DNA of 64,000 bases from MGBC113645 sp036308445 (GCA_036308445.1 JAXJVS010000048.1:19455-83454), one strand, 5' to 3'. Positions 43,237-54,300 are shown, counted from the first letter of the stretch. Translations and numbers: made by a program. Notes: a model not told the origin generated them from the sequence alone.

Positions 43237-44624
43237 TGGCAAATATGGCAATGGAAAAGGTAAAAATGCCTGAACAAGATCCAAATGTGAGAAATAAGAA
43301 TTTTAAAGAAGTTGCTTTAGGTTATACTAAAGAACAGGCTATAGAAGAAGCACAAAGATGTTTAAACTGTAGACATAAACCTTGTACTAAAGGATGTCCT
43401 GTTGGTGTACCGATTCCTAGCTTTATTCAAGCTGTAGCTGAAGGTAAGTTTGATGAAGCTTATGATATTATTACTAGTGAAAATGCTTTACCTGCGATTT
43501 GTGGACGTGTGTGTCCTCAAGAAAATCAATGTGAAGGTAAATGTGTTAGAGGTATTAAAGGTGAATCAGTAGGAATTGGACGACTAGAAAGATTTGTAGC
43601 TGATTATCATAGAGAACATGGTGTTAAAAAAGAATTAAATATTGAAAAAAATGGTAAGAAAGTTGCAGTTGTAGGAAGTGGCCCTGCAGGTATTACTTGT
43701 GCTGGTGAGTTAGCTAAAAAAGGTTATGATGTAACTGTATTTGAAGCTCTACATAAAACTGGAGGAGTATTATCTTATGGTATTCCTGAATTCCGTTTAC
43801 CTAAAGCACTTGTTCAGCAAGAAGTTGATGGTGTTGCTGCTTTAGGTGTTAAGTTTGAAACAAATGTAGTCGTTGGTAGATCTATTACTATTGATGAATT
43901 ACAGGATGAAGGTTATGAAGCAATTTTCGTAGGAAGTGGTGCTGGTTTACCTAGATTCCAAGGAATTCCTGGAGAAAGCTTAAATGGTGTTTATGCAGCA
44001 AATGAATTCTTAACTCGTGTAAACTTAATGAAAGGTTATGAGTTTCCTAATCATCCAACACCAGTTAAGATTACTAATACTGTATGTGTTATTGGTGCTG
44101 GAAATGTTGCAATGGATGCAGCTAGAACTGCGAAACGTTTAGGAGCAGAAAATGTATATATTGTATATCGTAGAGGAGAGGAAGAAGTTCCTGCAAGAGC
44201 AGAAGAAGTACATCATGCAAAAGAAGAAGGAATTATCTTTAAATTATTAACTAACCCAGTTGCTATTCATGGAGAAGATGGATGGGTTAAATCTATGGAA
44301 TGTGTTGAAATGGAATTAGGGGAACCTGATGAAAGTGGTAGAAGAAGACCTGTTGTTAAAGAAGGTTCTAACTTTATCATTGAAACTGGTACCGTTATTG
44401 TATCAATCGGACAAAGTCCTAATCCATTAATTAGACAAACAACACCAGGGTTAGATACACAAAGATGGGGAGGAATTATTGTTGATGAAGATACAATGAA
44501 AACTTCTAAAGATGGTGTATATGCTGGTGGAGATGTTGTTACTGGTGCTGCTACTGTTATTTTAGCAATGGGTGCTGGTAAGAAAGCTGCAAAAGCTATT
44601 GATGAAGCATTAAGTTCAAAATAG
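43236..44624 (+). CDS. nfnB: NfnB / GltD-like NADPH-binding subunit (Nfn complex beta)
   Basis: A 462-residue flavoprotein often annotated as glutamate synthase small chain (gltA). The N-terminal Cys motifs CLNCRHKPCTKGCPVGVPIPSFI and CGRVCPQENQCEGKCVRG bind two [4Fe-4S] clusters. VAVVGSGPAGITCAGELAKKGYDVTVFE is the FAD site and CVIGAGNVAMDAARTAKRLGA the NADPH site. No glutamate synthase large chain is present, and the partner is NfnA, so the transhydrogenase reading is preferred. Confidence 0.9.
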   Translation: MANMAMEKVKMPEQDPNVRNKNFKEVALGYTKEQAIEEAQRCLNCRHKPCTKGCPVGVPIPSFIQAVAEGKFDEAYDIITSENALPAICGRVCPQENQCEGKCVRGIKGESVGIGRLERFVADYHREHGVKKELNIEKNGKKVAVVGSGPAGITCAGELAKKGYDVTVFEALHKTGGVLSYGIPEFRLPKALVQQEVDGVAALGVKFETNVVVGRSITIDELQDEGYEAIFVGSGAGLPRFQGIPGESLNGVYAANEFLTRVNLMKGYEFPNHPTPVKITNTVCVIGAGNVAMDAARTAKRLGAENVYIVYRRGEEEVPARAEEVHHAKEEGIIFKLLTNPVAIHGEDGWVKSMECVEMELGEPDESGRRRPVVKEGSNFIIETGTVIVSIGQSPNPLIRQTTPGLDTQRWGGIIVDEDTMKTSKDGVYAGGDVVTGAATVILAMGAGKKAAKAIDEALSSK

Positions 44625-44645
44625 GGAATTTATTTCCCTTTTTTG
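44623..44645 (+). terminator. Terminator overlapping the nfnB stop codon
   Basis: AGGGAA (44623-44628) pairs with TTCCCT (44634-44639), then T run. Confidence 0.8.
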
Positions 44646-44682
44646 TTTTATATGATACAATGTAGAAAAGGATGTGAGATGT

Positions 44683-45120
44683 ATGTTTTGTCCAAATTGT
44701 GGAAAAGAAATAGAGAATGTTAAGTATTGTCCTAACTGTGGATTTGAAGTTTCTAAATATACAAATGTATATACTGATGAACAGGCCTATAATGATTATG
44801 AACCAATTCACGATAATTATCATACATATAATCAATATGAAGATGATGATAGACCTAGTATGGGATTTGCAGTATTATCTTTTTTAATACCAATAGCTGG
44901 AATTATATTATACATTATCTGGCATAGTACTTATCCCAAAAAAGCAAAATCTTGCTTAAAAGGTTTTGTTGCAAGTATTATCTTAAATATACTTTTAGTT
45001 TGTTGCTTTGTATCTGCTTTTCATAGTGTAGAGGATGATTATTATTATGATGATTATTATGATTCATATGAAGAGGATTACTATGAAGATGATGATTTAA
45101 ACTTTGATTTTGAATTATGA
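44683..45120 (+). CDS. Zinc-ribbon membrane protein with acidic Tyr/Asp tail
   Basis: A 145-residue protein. ATG 44683 preferred to GTG 44674, so that the protein starts MFCPNCGKEI with AAGGATG upstream. A single zinc ribbon (CPNC, CPNC) is followed by a Tyr/Asn/Asp linker, two membrane helices (about 66-87 and 95-118) and a C-terminus of nearly only D, E and Y (DDYYYDDYYDSYEEDYYEDDD). Function unknown. It shares the zinc ribbon plus tyrosine-rich linker plan with the protein at 172-1458. Its stop overlaps the next start (ATGA). Confidence 0.8.
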   Translation: MFCPNCGKEIENVKYCPNCGFEVSKYTNVYTDEQAYNDYEPIHDNYHTYNQYEDDDRPSMGFAVLSFLIPIAGIILYIIWHSTYPKKAKSCLKGFVASIILNILLVCCFVSAFHSVEDDYYYDDYYDSYEEDYYEDDDLNFDFEL

Positions 45121-45470
45121 TAAGAGAAATTATTAAAAGATTGTTATTATTAGGAAAAATTCCTTTATGCAATGGTATAGCTGATAGAGCACCACAAATA
45201 TTAGGAATATGCTTTCCTTTATGTTATCGCTGTACATTTGTTATTATTAGTTTCTTTATAACACTATTTCTTATTTATAAAAAAGAAATATCAATAAAAT
45301 ATATTTGGCTATTATTGTTACCATTGATTATAGATGGTAGTTTACAGACGTTTTTTATGATAGAAAGCAATAATATAAGAAGAAGTATGACAGGTATGTT
45401 ATTTGGTATAGCAATGGCATTTATAGTTAATAAGATATACAATTTTATAGATAAAAAAATACCAGTTTAG
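45117..45470 (+). CDS. DUF2085 membrane protein
   Basis: A 117-residue small membrane protein. CNGIADRAPQILGICFPLCYRCTFVIISF corresponds to the DUF2085 core (CHxxPERSF...xPLCxRCTGIY). PLIIDGSLQTFFMIESNNIRRSMTGMLFGIAMAF matches PxxxDGxxQ...SxNxxRxxTGxxxG. The conserved Cys pattern suggests metal or disulfide chemistry; function unknown. Translationally coupled to the zinc-ribbon gene. Confidence 0.82.
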   Translation: MIREIIKRLLLLGKIPLCNGIADRAPQILGICFPLCYRCTFVIISFFITLFLIYKKEISIKYIWLLLLPLIIDGSLQTFFMIESNNIRRSMTGMLFGIAMAFIVNKIYNFIDKKIPV

Positions 45471-45488
45471 AGTCCTAAACTGGTTTTA
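45454..45488. terminator. Bidirectional terminator between DUF2085 and agrC
   Basis: ACCAGTTTAG (45461-45470), AGTC, CTAAACTGGT (45475-45484), with an A run on the left and T-rich sequence on the right. Both stop codons lie within it. Confidence 0.85.
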
Positions 45489-46733
45489 AAATACTATTTT
45501 AACAGTAAAATAGCCATGACTGTCATCGATATTCATATTACCATCATACTTCTCTACTAAGAGTTTAACGCTATTTAAACCTATACCGTGCTTATTTTTA
45601 TCTTTTTTAGTTGTTTTTAGATGAGGATTATCTTTTAAGATAGGATAATCTATTGAGTTACTTACTTTAATTATAAAGAAACCAGATACATTACCTACAT
45701 CGATAAAAATATGCTTACCTTCACCACAATTTTCAATTGCATTATCTAATAAGTTACCTAAAATAATACTAAAGTGAATATCACTTAAAGGAATGTTATT
45801 TTCAATATTATTAATAACTTCAAATTGAATATCTTTGACTTTAATAATATTAAGTTTTGGAATAATAATATAATCTAATAATTCATTACTGGTATGTAAA
45901 GTTAATTGATGAATATCTAAAATATGAGTATATTCATTGATAATATTATCTATTTCGTTGAGTTGATTGTTGTTAAGAGAGTAATGTATAGAATTAAAGA
46001 CATGTTTCATGTCATGTTTCCATTTATTGAGTTTCTCTATATTTTTTATGTTTTCTTTATATAACTGTTCTTGCGTTTTCAACTCTAAGAGATTTCTTTG
46101 TATTGTTAATCTTTCATCTTGCTCTTTTTGTTGCTCGATAAAAACAATAAAAAGAAATACTGCTAATAAATTGACACAAATTAAAGCAATAATAACATTT
46201 TTATTGAATAACGCATCATAGAACATAATATCCGAAAATGAACTATATATCATATCTAAAGCTAATAATGATAATAATATAAATTCTAGTTTTTTTGTTT
46301 GGATTAATTGATACTTATTTATGTATTGAGAACTTAAATATATGAGAACAATCAATAGTATCTTTGAAAGAATAACTACAAAAAAATATGCATTGCCTTC
46401 ATAGAAAGGAAATTCAAAGAATAATGCAGCAAATAAGATACTTACATTTATTGATATATTTCCTAATATTGAAATAAACAATATTAAAAATATATTTTGT
46501 ATGTACCCTCTTTTATTTAAAAGAGTTGCATATATAAATAATACGAGTATTGAACTTAATGTTAATAGTAATTCAGGTAGTAAAGCATAATTACATAAAG
46601 TAATAGCCATAAAATCAAGTAGAGAAAATAATACTAAGGATAAATATTTTCCACTCTTTTGTAACACAAGATATATAAATAAGACTTCTAATGAAGCTTC
46701 TAATAAGTTAATGACGATATCAAAAGTGCTCAT
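45486..46733 (-). CDS. agrC: AgrC-like sensor histidine kinase (GHKL type)
   Basis: A 415-residue membrane kinase. The first about 195 residues form six helices, the usual peptide-sensing domain. A coiled coil follows (ERLTIQRNLLELKTQEQLYKENIKNIEKL), then the phosphoacceptor motif WKHDMKHVFNSI. The GHKL ATPase has N-box ILGNLLDNAIENC and a G-box in KHGIGLNSVKLLVEKYDG. This is the AgrC/ComD-like HPK10 plan. It is co-transcribed with agrA, with starts and stops almost touching, and lies opposite agrBD. It should detect the peptide made from the agrD product. Confidence 0.88.
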   Translation of the reverse strand: MSTFDIVINLLEASLEVLFIYLVLQKSGKYLSLVLFSLLDFMAITLCNYALLPELLLTLSSILVLFIYATLLNKRGYIQNIFLILFISILGNISINVSILFAALFFEFPFYEGNAYFFVVILSKILLIVLIYLSSQYINKYQLIQTKKLEFILLSLLALDMIYSSFSDIMFYDALFNKNVIIALICVNLLAVFLFIVFIEQQKEQDERLTIQRNLLELKTQEQLYKENIKNIEKLNKWKHDMKHVFNSIHYSLNNNQLNEIDNIINEYTHILDIHQLTLHTSNELLDYIIIPKLNIIKVKDIQFEVINNIENNIPLSDIHFSIILGNLLDNAIENCGEGKHIFIDVGNVSGFFIIKVSNSIDYPILKDNPHLKTTKKDKNKHGIGLNSVKLLVEKYDGNMNIDDSHGYFTVKIVF

Positions 46734-46734
46734 A

Positions 46735-47427
46735 TTAATATTCCTTTAATAAATAATTTTTATATTTTTTTATAAATGAAGATTTTGTTCTAATAGAGAT
46801 ATTTAATATATAATTATTATTCATAATGATTTCTTTATCTTTTATATTGTTGATATGTTCCATATTAACAATAATAGATTTATTTATTTTTTCAAAATAA
46901 TAAGGTTTTAATTTTTCATATAATGATGATAAAGATTCCCATATATGATAACTGGCATCATAGGTATGTATAGTGGAAAGATTATCTTCTACTTTAATAA
47001 AGTATATTTCTTTATACTTTATTTTTTTAATTCCTTCTTTTGTTTTTAAGACAAGATGTTCATTTGATAGTATTTTAAACAAATGATTAAGTACTTTAAT
47101 CATTTCTAATTTTAAATTAGACTTTCTAATGAAATGAAATGGATGAACATTAAAAGTAACTTGCATGTAGTTATCATAATTTGTTATAAATATAACTTTT
47201 GTAGGATTACTGTTGTTTATTTTGTTTGCTAATTGTAGGCCGTTTATTTGTGGCATATCTATGTCTAGAAAGATAGCGTCATAATATTTGTTTAAATTAT
47301 AATCATTAGGATTGATATATAAATCAATATGATATTCAATATTATGAAAATGGCAATGTTCATTTATTTCTTTTTCTATCTGTGTTAGATCTGATCCATT
47401 ATCATCTATAATTGCAAAATAATACAT
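46735..47427 (-). CDS. agrA: AgrA-like LytTR response regulator
   Basis: A 230-residue regulator. The receiver domain (1-about 120) has the acidic pair in IIDDNGSD and the phospho-Asp in FLDIDMPQINGLQLANKI. The C-terminal LytTR DNA-binding domain runs from about 130 (VLKTKEGIKKIKYKEIYFIKVEDN) to YFEKINKSIIVNMEHINNI. GGGAGA precedes the start. LytTR proteins bind pairs of 9-bp direct repeats, and such a pair is in the divergent agrA/agrB promoter region (47481-47511). Confidence 0.9.
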   Translation of the reverse strand: MYYFAIIDDNGSDLTQIEKEINEHCHFHNIEYHIDLYINPNDYNLNKYYDAIFLDIDMPQINGLQLANKINNSNPTKVIFITNYDNYMQVTFNVHPFHFIRKSNLKLEMIKVLNHLFKILSNEHLVLKTKEGIKKIKYKEIYFIKVEDNLSTIHTYDASYHIWESLSSLYEKLKPYYFEKINKSIIVNMEHINNIKDKEIIMNNNYILNISIRTKSSFIKKYKNYLLKEY

Positions 47428-47480
47428 AATATCTCCCTCTCTTTAGTCTACAAATTATAACTCAAAAGATATAAAAAAAC

Positions 47481-47511
47481 AACGTTTACCAAAAAAATGG
47501 TAACGTTCGCC
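47481..47511 (+). promoter_or_regulatory. Predicted AgrA/LytTR binding site
   Basis: AACGTTTACC (47481-47490) and AACGTTCGCC (47502-47511) are direct repeats exactly 21 bp apart, matching the WMMGTTNRK-type AgrA repeats except at the last base. ACC(A7)TGGTAACGTT also makes an imperfect inverted repeat. TATAAC at 47526-47531 is a candidate -10 for agrBD, which would place the second repeat over the -35 position. Confidence 0.7.
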
Positions 47512-47567
47512 AAATAGATATTGTTTATAACTGTTGACTAAATAAAATGTAATTAGGAGGGATGTTT

Positions 47568-48140
47568 GTGATATATAGCTTATCAGATAAGGTGGTAGAT
47601 TATTTAGAAGTAAATAATTATTTAAAGGAAGATAAAGATATATATATGCATGGAGCTAGACTGGTTATATCTTCAATTATAGGAACAAGCTTTGTTTTTT
47701 TAATTGGTATAATAACAAATCATTTTATAGAAGCAATATTATATGAAATAATTATGTCTAGTTCTAGAAAGATAATGGGAGGATATCATTGTAAGAGTTA
47801 CGCATCTTGCATTGGATTATATATTTTTATCTTTAGTTTGGGAATCTCATGTTTAAATCATTTATTTATTTCTTTTCATCTTCTCTTGGTAATAAAAGTG
47901 ATAGGAATAGTTATAACTTTTGTTTTATGCCCAGTAAGACATGTTCACAAGGAAGTATCTGAGTTAAAAAGATTAAGATTTAAAGTATATTCAGTTATGT
48001 ATGTAATAATATATACTTTTATACTTAATATATTATATTTTTTTAATCTTCCTTATTTTCATATGTTTCTATATATATTCATAAGCATACAATTTCTAAC
48101 TATTGGAGGGAGGATAGAATATGGAAAAGCTAAAGCATAA
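47568..48140 (+). CDS. agrB: AgrB-like autoinducer peptide-processing membrane endopeptidase
   Basis: A 190-residue membrane protease that removes the C-terminal tail of AgrD and cyclises it. GTG 47568 is used because AGGAGG (47555-47560) is 7 bases upstream; the ATG at 47562 is too close. The AgrB catalytic set is intact with the spacing of S. aureus R70-H77-C84: in SRKIMGGYHCKSYASC, Arg, His (+7) and Cys (+7). Several helices follow. It overlaps agrD by 20 bases. Confidence 0.92.
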   Translation: MIYSLSDKVVDYLEVNNYLKEDKDIYMHGARLVISSIIGTSFVFLIGIITNHFIEAILYEIIMSSSRKIMGGYHCKSYASCIGLYIFIFSLGISCLNHLFISFHLLLVIKVIGIVITFVLCPVRHVHKEVSELKRLRFKVYSVMYVIIYTFILNILYFFNLPYFHMFLYIFISIQFLTIGGRIEYGKAKA

Positions 48141-48264
48141 ACTATTACAAGTAGTTTCGTCAGGTTTATTTTTGATTGCTATTCAGTCAGTAAATATGAT
48201 GTCTAAGGATCATTTTTATCAAGAAAAAGAACCTGAAAGTTTAAAAAAATATGAAAAAGATTAA
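48121..48264 (+). CDS. agrD: AgrD-like autoinducer propeptide (cysteine-free)
   Basis: A 47-residue ORF too short for routine calling. It starts inside the agrB end behind GGAGGGAGG. The three AgrD parts are visible: a basic/amphipathic N-terminus (MEKLKHKLLQVVSSGLFLIAI), a middle segment QSVNMMSKDHFY, and a charged tail QEKEPESLKKYEKD resembling the EPxELxxLxE-type AgrB recognition tail. Unlike most AgrD peptides it has no Cys. Ser28 in MMSKDHF could form a lactone ring with Phe32 (five-residue ring SKDHF), as in the serine-lactone peptides of some staphylococci. The exact peptide is inference. Confidence 0.75.
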   Translation: MEKLKHKLLQVVSSGLFLIAIQSVNMMSKDHFYQEKEPESLKKYEKD

Positions 48265-48270
48265 GTATTT

Positions 48271-48300
48271 TTAAATGTCTACTTCATTGTAGACATTTAA
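48271..48300 (+). other. Perfect 12-bp hairpin between agrD and the Rhs gene
   Basis: TTAAATGTCTAC (48271-48282), TTCATT, GTAGACATTTAA (48289-48300). It has no T run, so it may attenuate, process or stabilise the agrBD-rhs mRNA and lower the rhs share. Confidence 0.6.
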
Positions 48301-48321
48301 TGTATGAAGGAAGGGAAACGA

Positions 48322-51300
48322 ATGAAAAAGTATCAAAAACTACTAAAAAAACTTTTATTAAGTTTCTTAGTTATTTGTATGACTATGGGACTTATTACAG
48401 CTAAAGAAAAAGCATATGCATTAGGGGAAGAAGCTTTAGAGTCAGTACCAGCAACATTACTATGTGAAAATACTGATTTAAGGAAGGAATCAATAAAATA
48501 TTTTACGATGAGTGATAAAACGAAACAAGCTATAGTCTATTCCATGCCAATTCATTATAATAATGGTGGGGAATGGAGAGAAATAGATAATTCGTTAATT
48601 GATGATGGTCTTGAGTACATTGATGATAACGAAGGAGAGTCATATCAAGAAGAGGTGGAAATAGAGACTAATCAAGATGATAATAATGCAGGTGAAGAAA
48701 ATTATTTTGTTGAATCAGAAATTAGTGGATTGAAAGAAGAAACTATTGAAGATCAAGAAAATATAAATGCGATAGAAGAAGATTCTTCAACTGAAAATGT
48801 AACAGAAGAAAACAATACTGCTGAAAATAATGAAGTTGGTCAAATCGAAACTCAATCAGAAAATTCTGGGAGTAATGAAGTTACAGGATACAAAAATAAA
48901 GAAGGTAAGTATAAGATTAAGTTTTCTAAGAAAGTCCATAAAAAGAATATGGTAAGTTTTAGTGATGGTGATTATAAAGTTACTTGGGGATTTAGCGATT
49001 TTATTAATAAGAGTAGTGGTATTGTCACAAAGACTTCTAATTCTAATGATGATATAGAAGATGTGCTTGATAGAATTAATCAAGAGATAGTCTATGCAAA
49101 TGTGTTAGATGGAATTGATTTGATTTATAATATAGATTCATTAAGTATTAAAGAGAATATTATAGTTAATAAAATACAGGATATTAATAAATTTACATTT
49201 GAGTATAAGGTTGATAAGTTGGAATTAGAATTGAACAATGCTGGAGATATTATAGCGAAAAATAGTGCTGGAAATAGTGTATTTGTCATGCCAAAACCAT
49301 TCATGTATGATAGCAATGGAAATTATTGTGACAATGTACATTATGAAATAACAAATAAAAATAAAAAGTATACGATTACTATAGTAGCTGATAAAGAATG
49401 GATGAATAATGATGATAGAGTTTATCCTTTAACTATAGATCCTGTTATTAAAACAGAAACAACAAAGAGTGCAATTGATACAACTTTTATAACATCTAGT
49501 TTATCTACTACTAATCATCATGATAAATTAGAATTATTAGTAGGAAAAGAAAAATCAGAGTATGGAAATTGTCGAACTTTAGTTAAATTTGTTTTACCGG
49601 AATTAAATAAGAGTGACATGATTGTAGATGCACAGCTTAATATAGCTTCTTATAAACATGGATTTTACGCTTCTACAACACCAGATCTTCAATTTAATGC
49701 TCATATGGCTACTAGTGCATGGGAGTATGATACAGTAACTTGGAATACTAGACCCTCTTTTGAAAGTGTAGTATTAGATTATGATTATATAAAAAGAGCA
49801 GATACTACTGGCTCTGCTAATTGGAAGAAGTTTGATATAACTAGAGCAGCTAAGAAATGGTATAATGGTACTGCTAATCATGGTATAGTTCTTAAATCTT
49901 ATAATGAGAGTGGTACTTATGCTGATACAGGGGTTAAAGGATACTTATGGCCTGAAAGGTATAATTCTACAACTAAATCTTATCCATATATTGCTTTAAC
50001 TTATAGAAATAATAAAGGTATAGAAGATTATTGGGATTTTAGTAGTGTTTCAACTACAAGTGCGGGAGATTTAAGCATTAATAATTATTCAGGAAATCCA
50101 GTTATTCAACATTTAGATGCTTCTACAAATGGGAATAAGAAGCCAGTCAATATTTCTCATATATATAATGGATATATGGCAGGAAGTAATATTTCAAATA
50201 TTAAGCCATATGTTGGCAAAGGATGGAAACTTAATATTCAACAAACAGTTAGACCATCTAGTGAATATGGATTAACTGGTACTAGTGCTACAACATATCC
50301 ATATGTGTATATGGATGAAGATGGAACGGATCATTATTTTAAGAATATTGAGTCACAATATTTTGATGAAGATGGATTAGGATTAGAACTTGTTAAAACG
50401 TCTGCCGGATATACTATTACTGATGACTCAGATAATGTTATGACTTTTGATTCATCAGGTAATATTATAAAGATTACTGATTCTAATAATAATTCAATTA
50501 CGTTTACTTATTCATCAAGTATACTAACTAAAGTAACCGATGGTAATAATCAGACTATAACATTAACATATGATGATAATAATTATCTTACTAAAATAAC
50601 TGATTTTGCTAATAGAGAAACAACATATACCTACAATAATGGATTACTTACAAAGATAAGTTATAATGATGGAAAAACAAGTCAATATACATATGATTCA
50701 GATAATGCATTAAATAAGATGATATCTAGTGATGGTACATCAATAACATTATCATATACATCATTAGCATCTGGAAAGAAAGTTAGTCAAATTGTAGAAA
50801 AGGGTAATAATGATACTGTTGGACAAACAGTAAAATTCAATAGAAATGATTATAATACTACTACTATAACTACAAGTGGAGTAGATACTACAATAGGTAC
50901 AAATGATGATATAAAAACTGTACTTCAGTTTGATAATACAGGAAGATTATCCTCAAGATATGCTTATACTTCAGAAAAAGAGTTAGGTGCTGAATCTGTA
51001 GAATATACATCATCTTCACCTAATTCAACAGGTAGTGATATAAAGAAATTGAATAAACTATCAAAAACAGGATTATTAAGTCGAATTACATATAACTATC
51101 TTGTCAATCATAGTGGAGAATCAACATCATTATGGAAAAGTTCGTCTAGTGTAGGAAGTGCTGAATTTACATTTGAAGCAACTGATGAAGAAAAAATATA
51201 TGGACAGAAATCACTAAAGTTAAATGCTTCATCTTGTGAAACAATAGGTAGAGCTAGATTTTATCAAGATCTTAATACAATATATATTAAGGCTAATACA

Positions 51301-54300
51301 ACATATACTGTATCAGCTTACATAAAAACTAAAGATATCAACAAAGTTGAAGGAGGGGGAGGATATGGTGCTGCACTTCTTGTTTATATTAATGCTCCAA
51401 GTATGCCTACAAGTGAAGATCCAGAGGCTGCTGATTATATTTCAGAATATATTACAGGAACAACGGATGAAAAAGTTAATGATGGGTGGAGAAGAGTAAG
51501 TATAACATTTACTACTCCATCAGATGTTTCATATATTAGAATTAATGGTATTATTAGAGGAGCAACTGGTACAGCGTATTTTGATGCATTACAGTTAGAA
51601 GAAGGTAATGTATCTAATCCATATAATATGGTAGAAAATGGAAGCTTTGAAAGAACTAGCAGTAGTTTTCCAGCATCTTGGACAGGTGTTAATTTAACTT
51701 CATCAGATATAGCTGATACAGCAGTAAAAAAACATGGAAACAATTCACTAAAGATAACTTCTTCTGTTCAGGTTAATAAACATATATTTCAGAATATTCC
51801 TATTACAGGAAAAGAGGAAGATACATATATTGTTAGTGGATGGGGATATGGCAAAGCGGTTAAACAGACTAGTGACGATAGAAAATTTAAGATATCTATA
51901 AAAATTACTTATAGTGATAATTCTACAAAATGGAAATATCCTATGGAATTTAATACATCCATATCTGGATGGCAATATGATAATAGGATGTTTGATTTAA
52001 GTGATGGTACTAGTGCTGTTAAGCAACCCATACGAATAAGCTTATATTTAATGGATTATAATCAGGCAAATACATTATATTTTGATAATATTCAATTGTT
52101 GAAGAAAAGTGTTTCATATAATACATATGACAGTAATGGTAATGTTATAAGTTCTAATGGAGAAACATATACATATACTGATGGTAATATGACTTCATTA
52201 GTTGATGAAGATGGAATTACAACTAACTATACATATGATAACAATAATAATTTAACTTCTATAATTACAGATACAGGTGTAGAAAATGAATTAGTCTATG
52301 ATGAATATGGTAACATAGTAGAAGAAAATGTTACCGGAGATAGTCTAAAAATAAAGACAGAGGCAGTGTATGATTCAACAGGTTCATATCAGTTAAAGAG
52401 TGTTGATGAAGACGGAAGAACAACATTCTATGATTATGATACAAGTAAAGGTATATTAAATTCAGTGAGTGATGCCAAAGGAAATAAAACAGAATATACA
52501 TATGATGACTGTGAGCAACTAACAAAAATAATTAGTAATGGAGTATTAAATACTATTACATATGATTCATCCGGTAGATTATCTCAATTATCTAATATAG
52601 GTTCTTTATATACTTTTACTTATGATAGTTTTGGTAATATGTTGGAAACAAAAGTAGGTAATTCAACATTAGCTACTGATACCTATGGAAACTATAATGG
52701 TAACATAGTTAAGCGTACTTTAGGCAATGGTCATAGCAATGAATATGTATACGATGAATATGGTAATCTAGTTTTAATGAAAGAAAATAGTAAAACAATT
52801 GAAGAAGATGTTTATGATACATTAGGAAATATGATAAAGTCATATGACTATAAAACTAATATGAAGTTACAGTTAGATTATGACATAAATGGACAGATTG
52901 TAAGAATAGATGCATATGATAACTCTATAACAGGTATGAATGATAGTAGATTATATGGTGTAGAATATGGATATGATGATAATGGCAATCTTATTCGACA
53001 GATAGACTATGTAGGTGATGAGAGAAAAATAAAAGATTATACATATGGTGAAGAAAAACAAATAGAAAGTATAACATTAGATTCTTCTAGGAAATTGAAT
53101 TATAGTTATGACTCATTGGATAGAATGATATCTAAGAAATTAGATACATCTTCAAATATAATAACAAGTTATGAATATGCTGATTCATTAAGAGGAAGTG
53201 AGTATACAACATCTAAAGTTTCAAAAGAAACGATAGGAGATAGGGAATATACATATACTTATGATGAATTAGGTAATATTACAAAGATAGTTATTAAAAA
53301 TGGAAATGAAACTCAACAGATAGACTATGAATATGATGCTAATTCACAGATAATAAGAGAGAATAATCAACAAATAAATAAAACAATTACATATGAATAT
53401 GATACTGCAGGAAATATTCAGACTAAGAAAGAATATGGATATACAACAGGCACTTTAGCAGCAGTTGTTAATACTGTAAGCTATATATATGATAATAGTA
53501 ATTGGAAAGATCAATTAACATCATATAATGGTGAAATCATTACATATGATTCTATTGGAAATCCATTGAAATATAGAAACTATAATATGACATGGAATGG
53601 AAGAGAATTATTGTCTATGGACAATGGAAATGATAAAATAGAATATACATATGGTAGTGATGGAATGAGAAGAACAAAGAATGTCAATGGCGTTACAACT
53701 ACATATGACTATGTAGGAGATGTACTTATTCATGAGATAAGAAAAGACTGTGAATTATACTATACATATGATACTGCAGGTTCACTAGTAAAAATAACAT
53801 ATGTAAAGAATGGAACTTCTACAGTATACTATGTAACAACAAATACCAATGGAGATGTAGAAGCGATATATAGTGAAACAGGAGTATTACAAGCAAGATA
53901 TATCTATGACACATGGGGGAATACAGTATCAGTATTAGATAATAGTGGTAATAAAATAACAGATACAGCACATATAGGGATTATCAATCCGATAAGATAT
54001 AGAGGATATTACTTGGATAGTGAAACAGGACTATATTATCTGCAGTCAAGATACTATGATGCAGAAGTAACAAGATTCATCAATGCAGATGATACAGACT
54101 ATATATCAGAAGATATACTAGGAACTAATATATATGCATACTGTGGAAATAATCCAGTTATGTATAGTGATCCAGAAGGACATTTGAGAATAAAAAGAGA
54201 TAGAGTTGCAAATTGGATTGATTTTGCATTGAGTTTTACTCCTTTGGCAAGCGCATTTAAACCAGCTGAATGGGGAGTAAAAAAAATACTAAATCAAATT

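Noticed and set aside
42409..44624. Glutamate synthase (GltBD) or PyrK-type dihydroorotate dehydrogenase
   Set aside because: There is no GltB large chain or PyrD nearby; the pairing of the two subunits in this order is that of NfnAB.
48856..52525. Several minus-strand frames opposite the Rhs gene
   Set aside because: The sense frame is continuous with Rhs motifs; the antisense frames have no start signals or known motifs.
52200..54180. Short tandem repeats in the Rhs gene as a possible CRISPR or DNA repeat array
   Set aside because: The repetition is at protein level (YD repeats: T/Y-Y-D-x-x-G-N); DNA units differ in length and sequence and there are no spacers.
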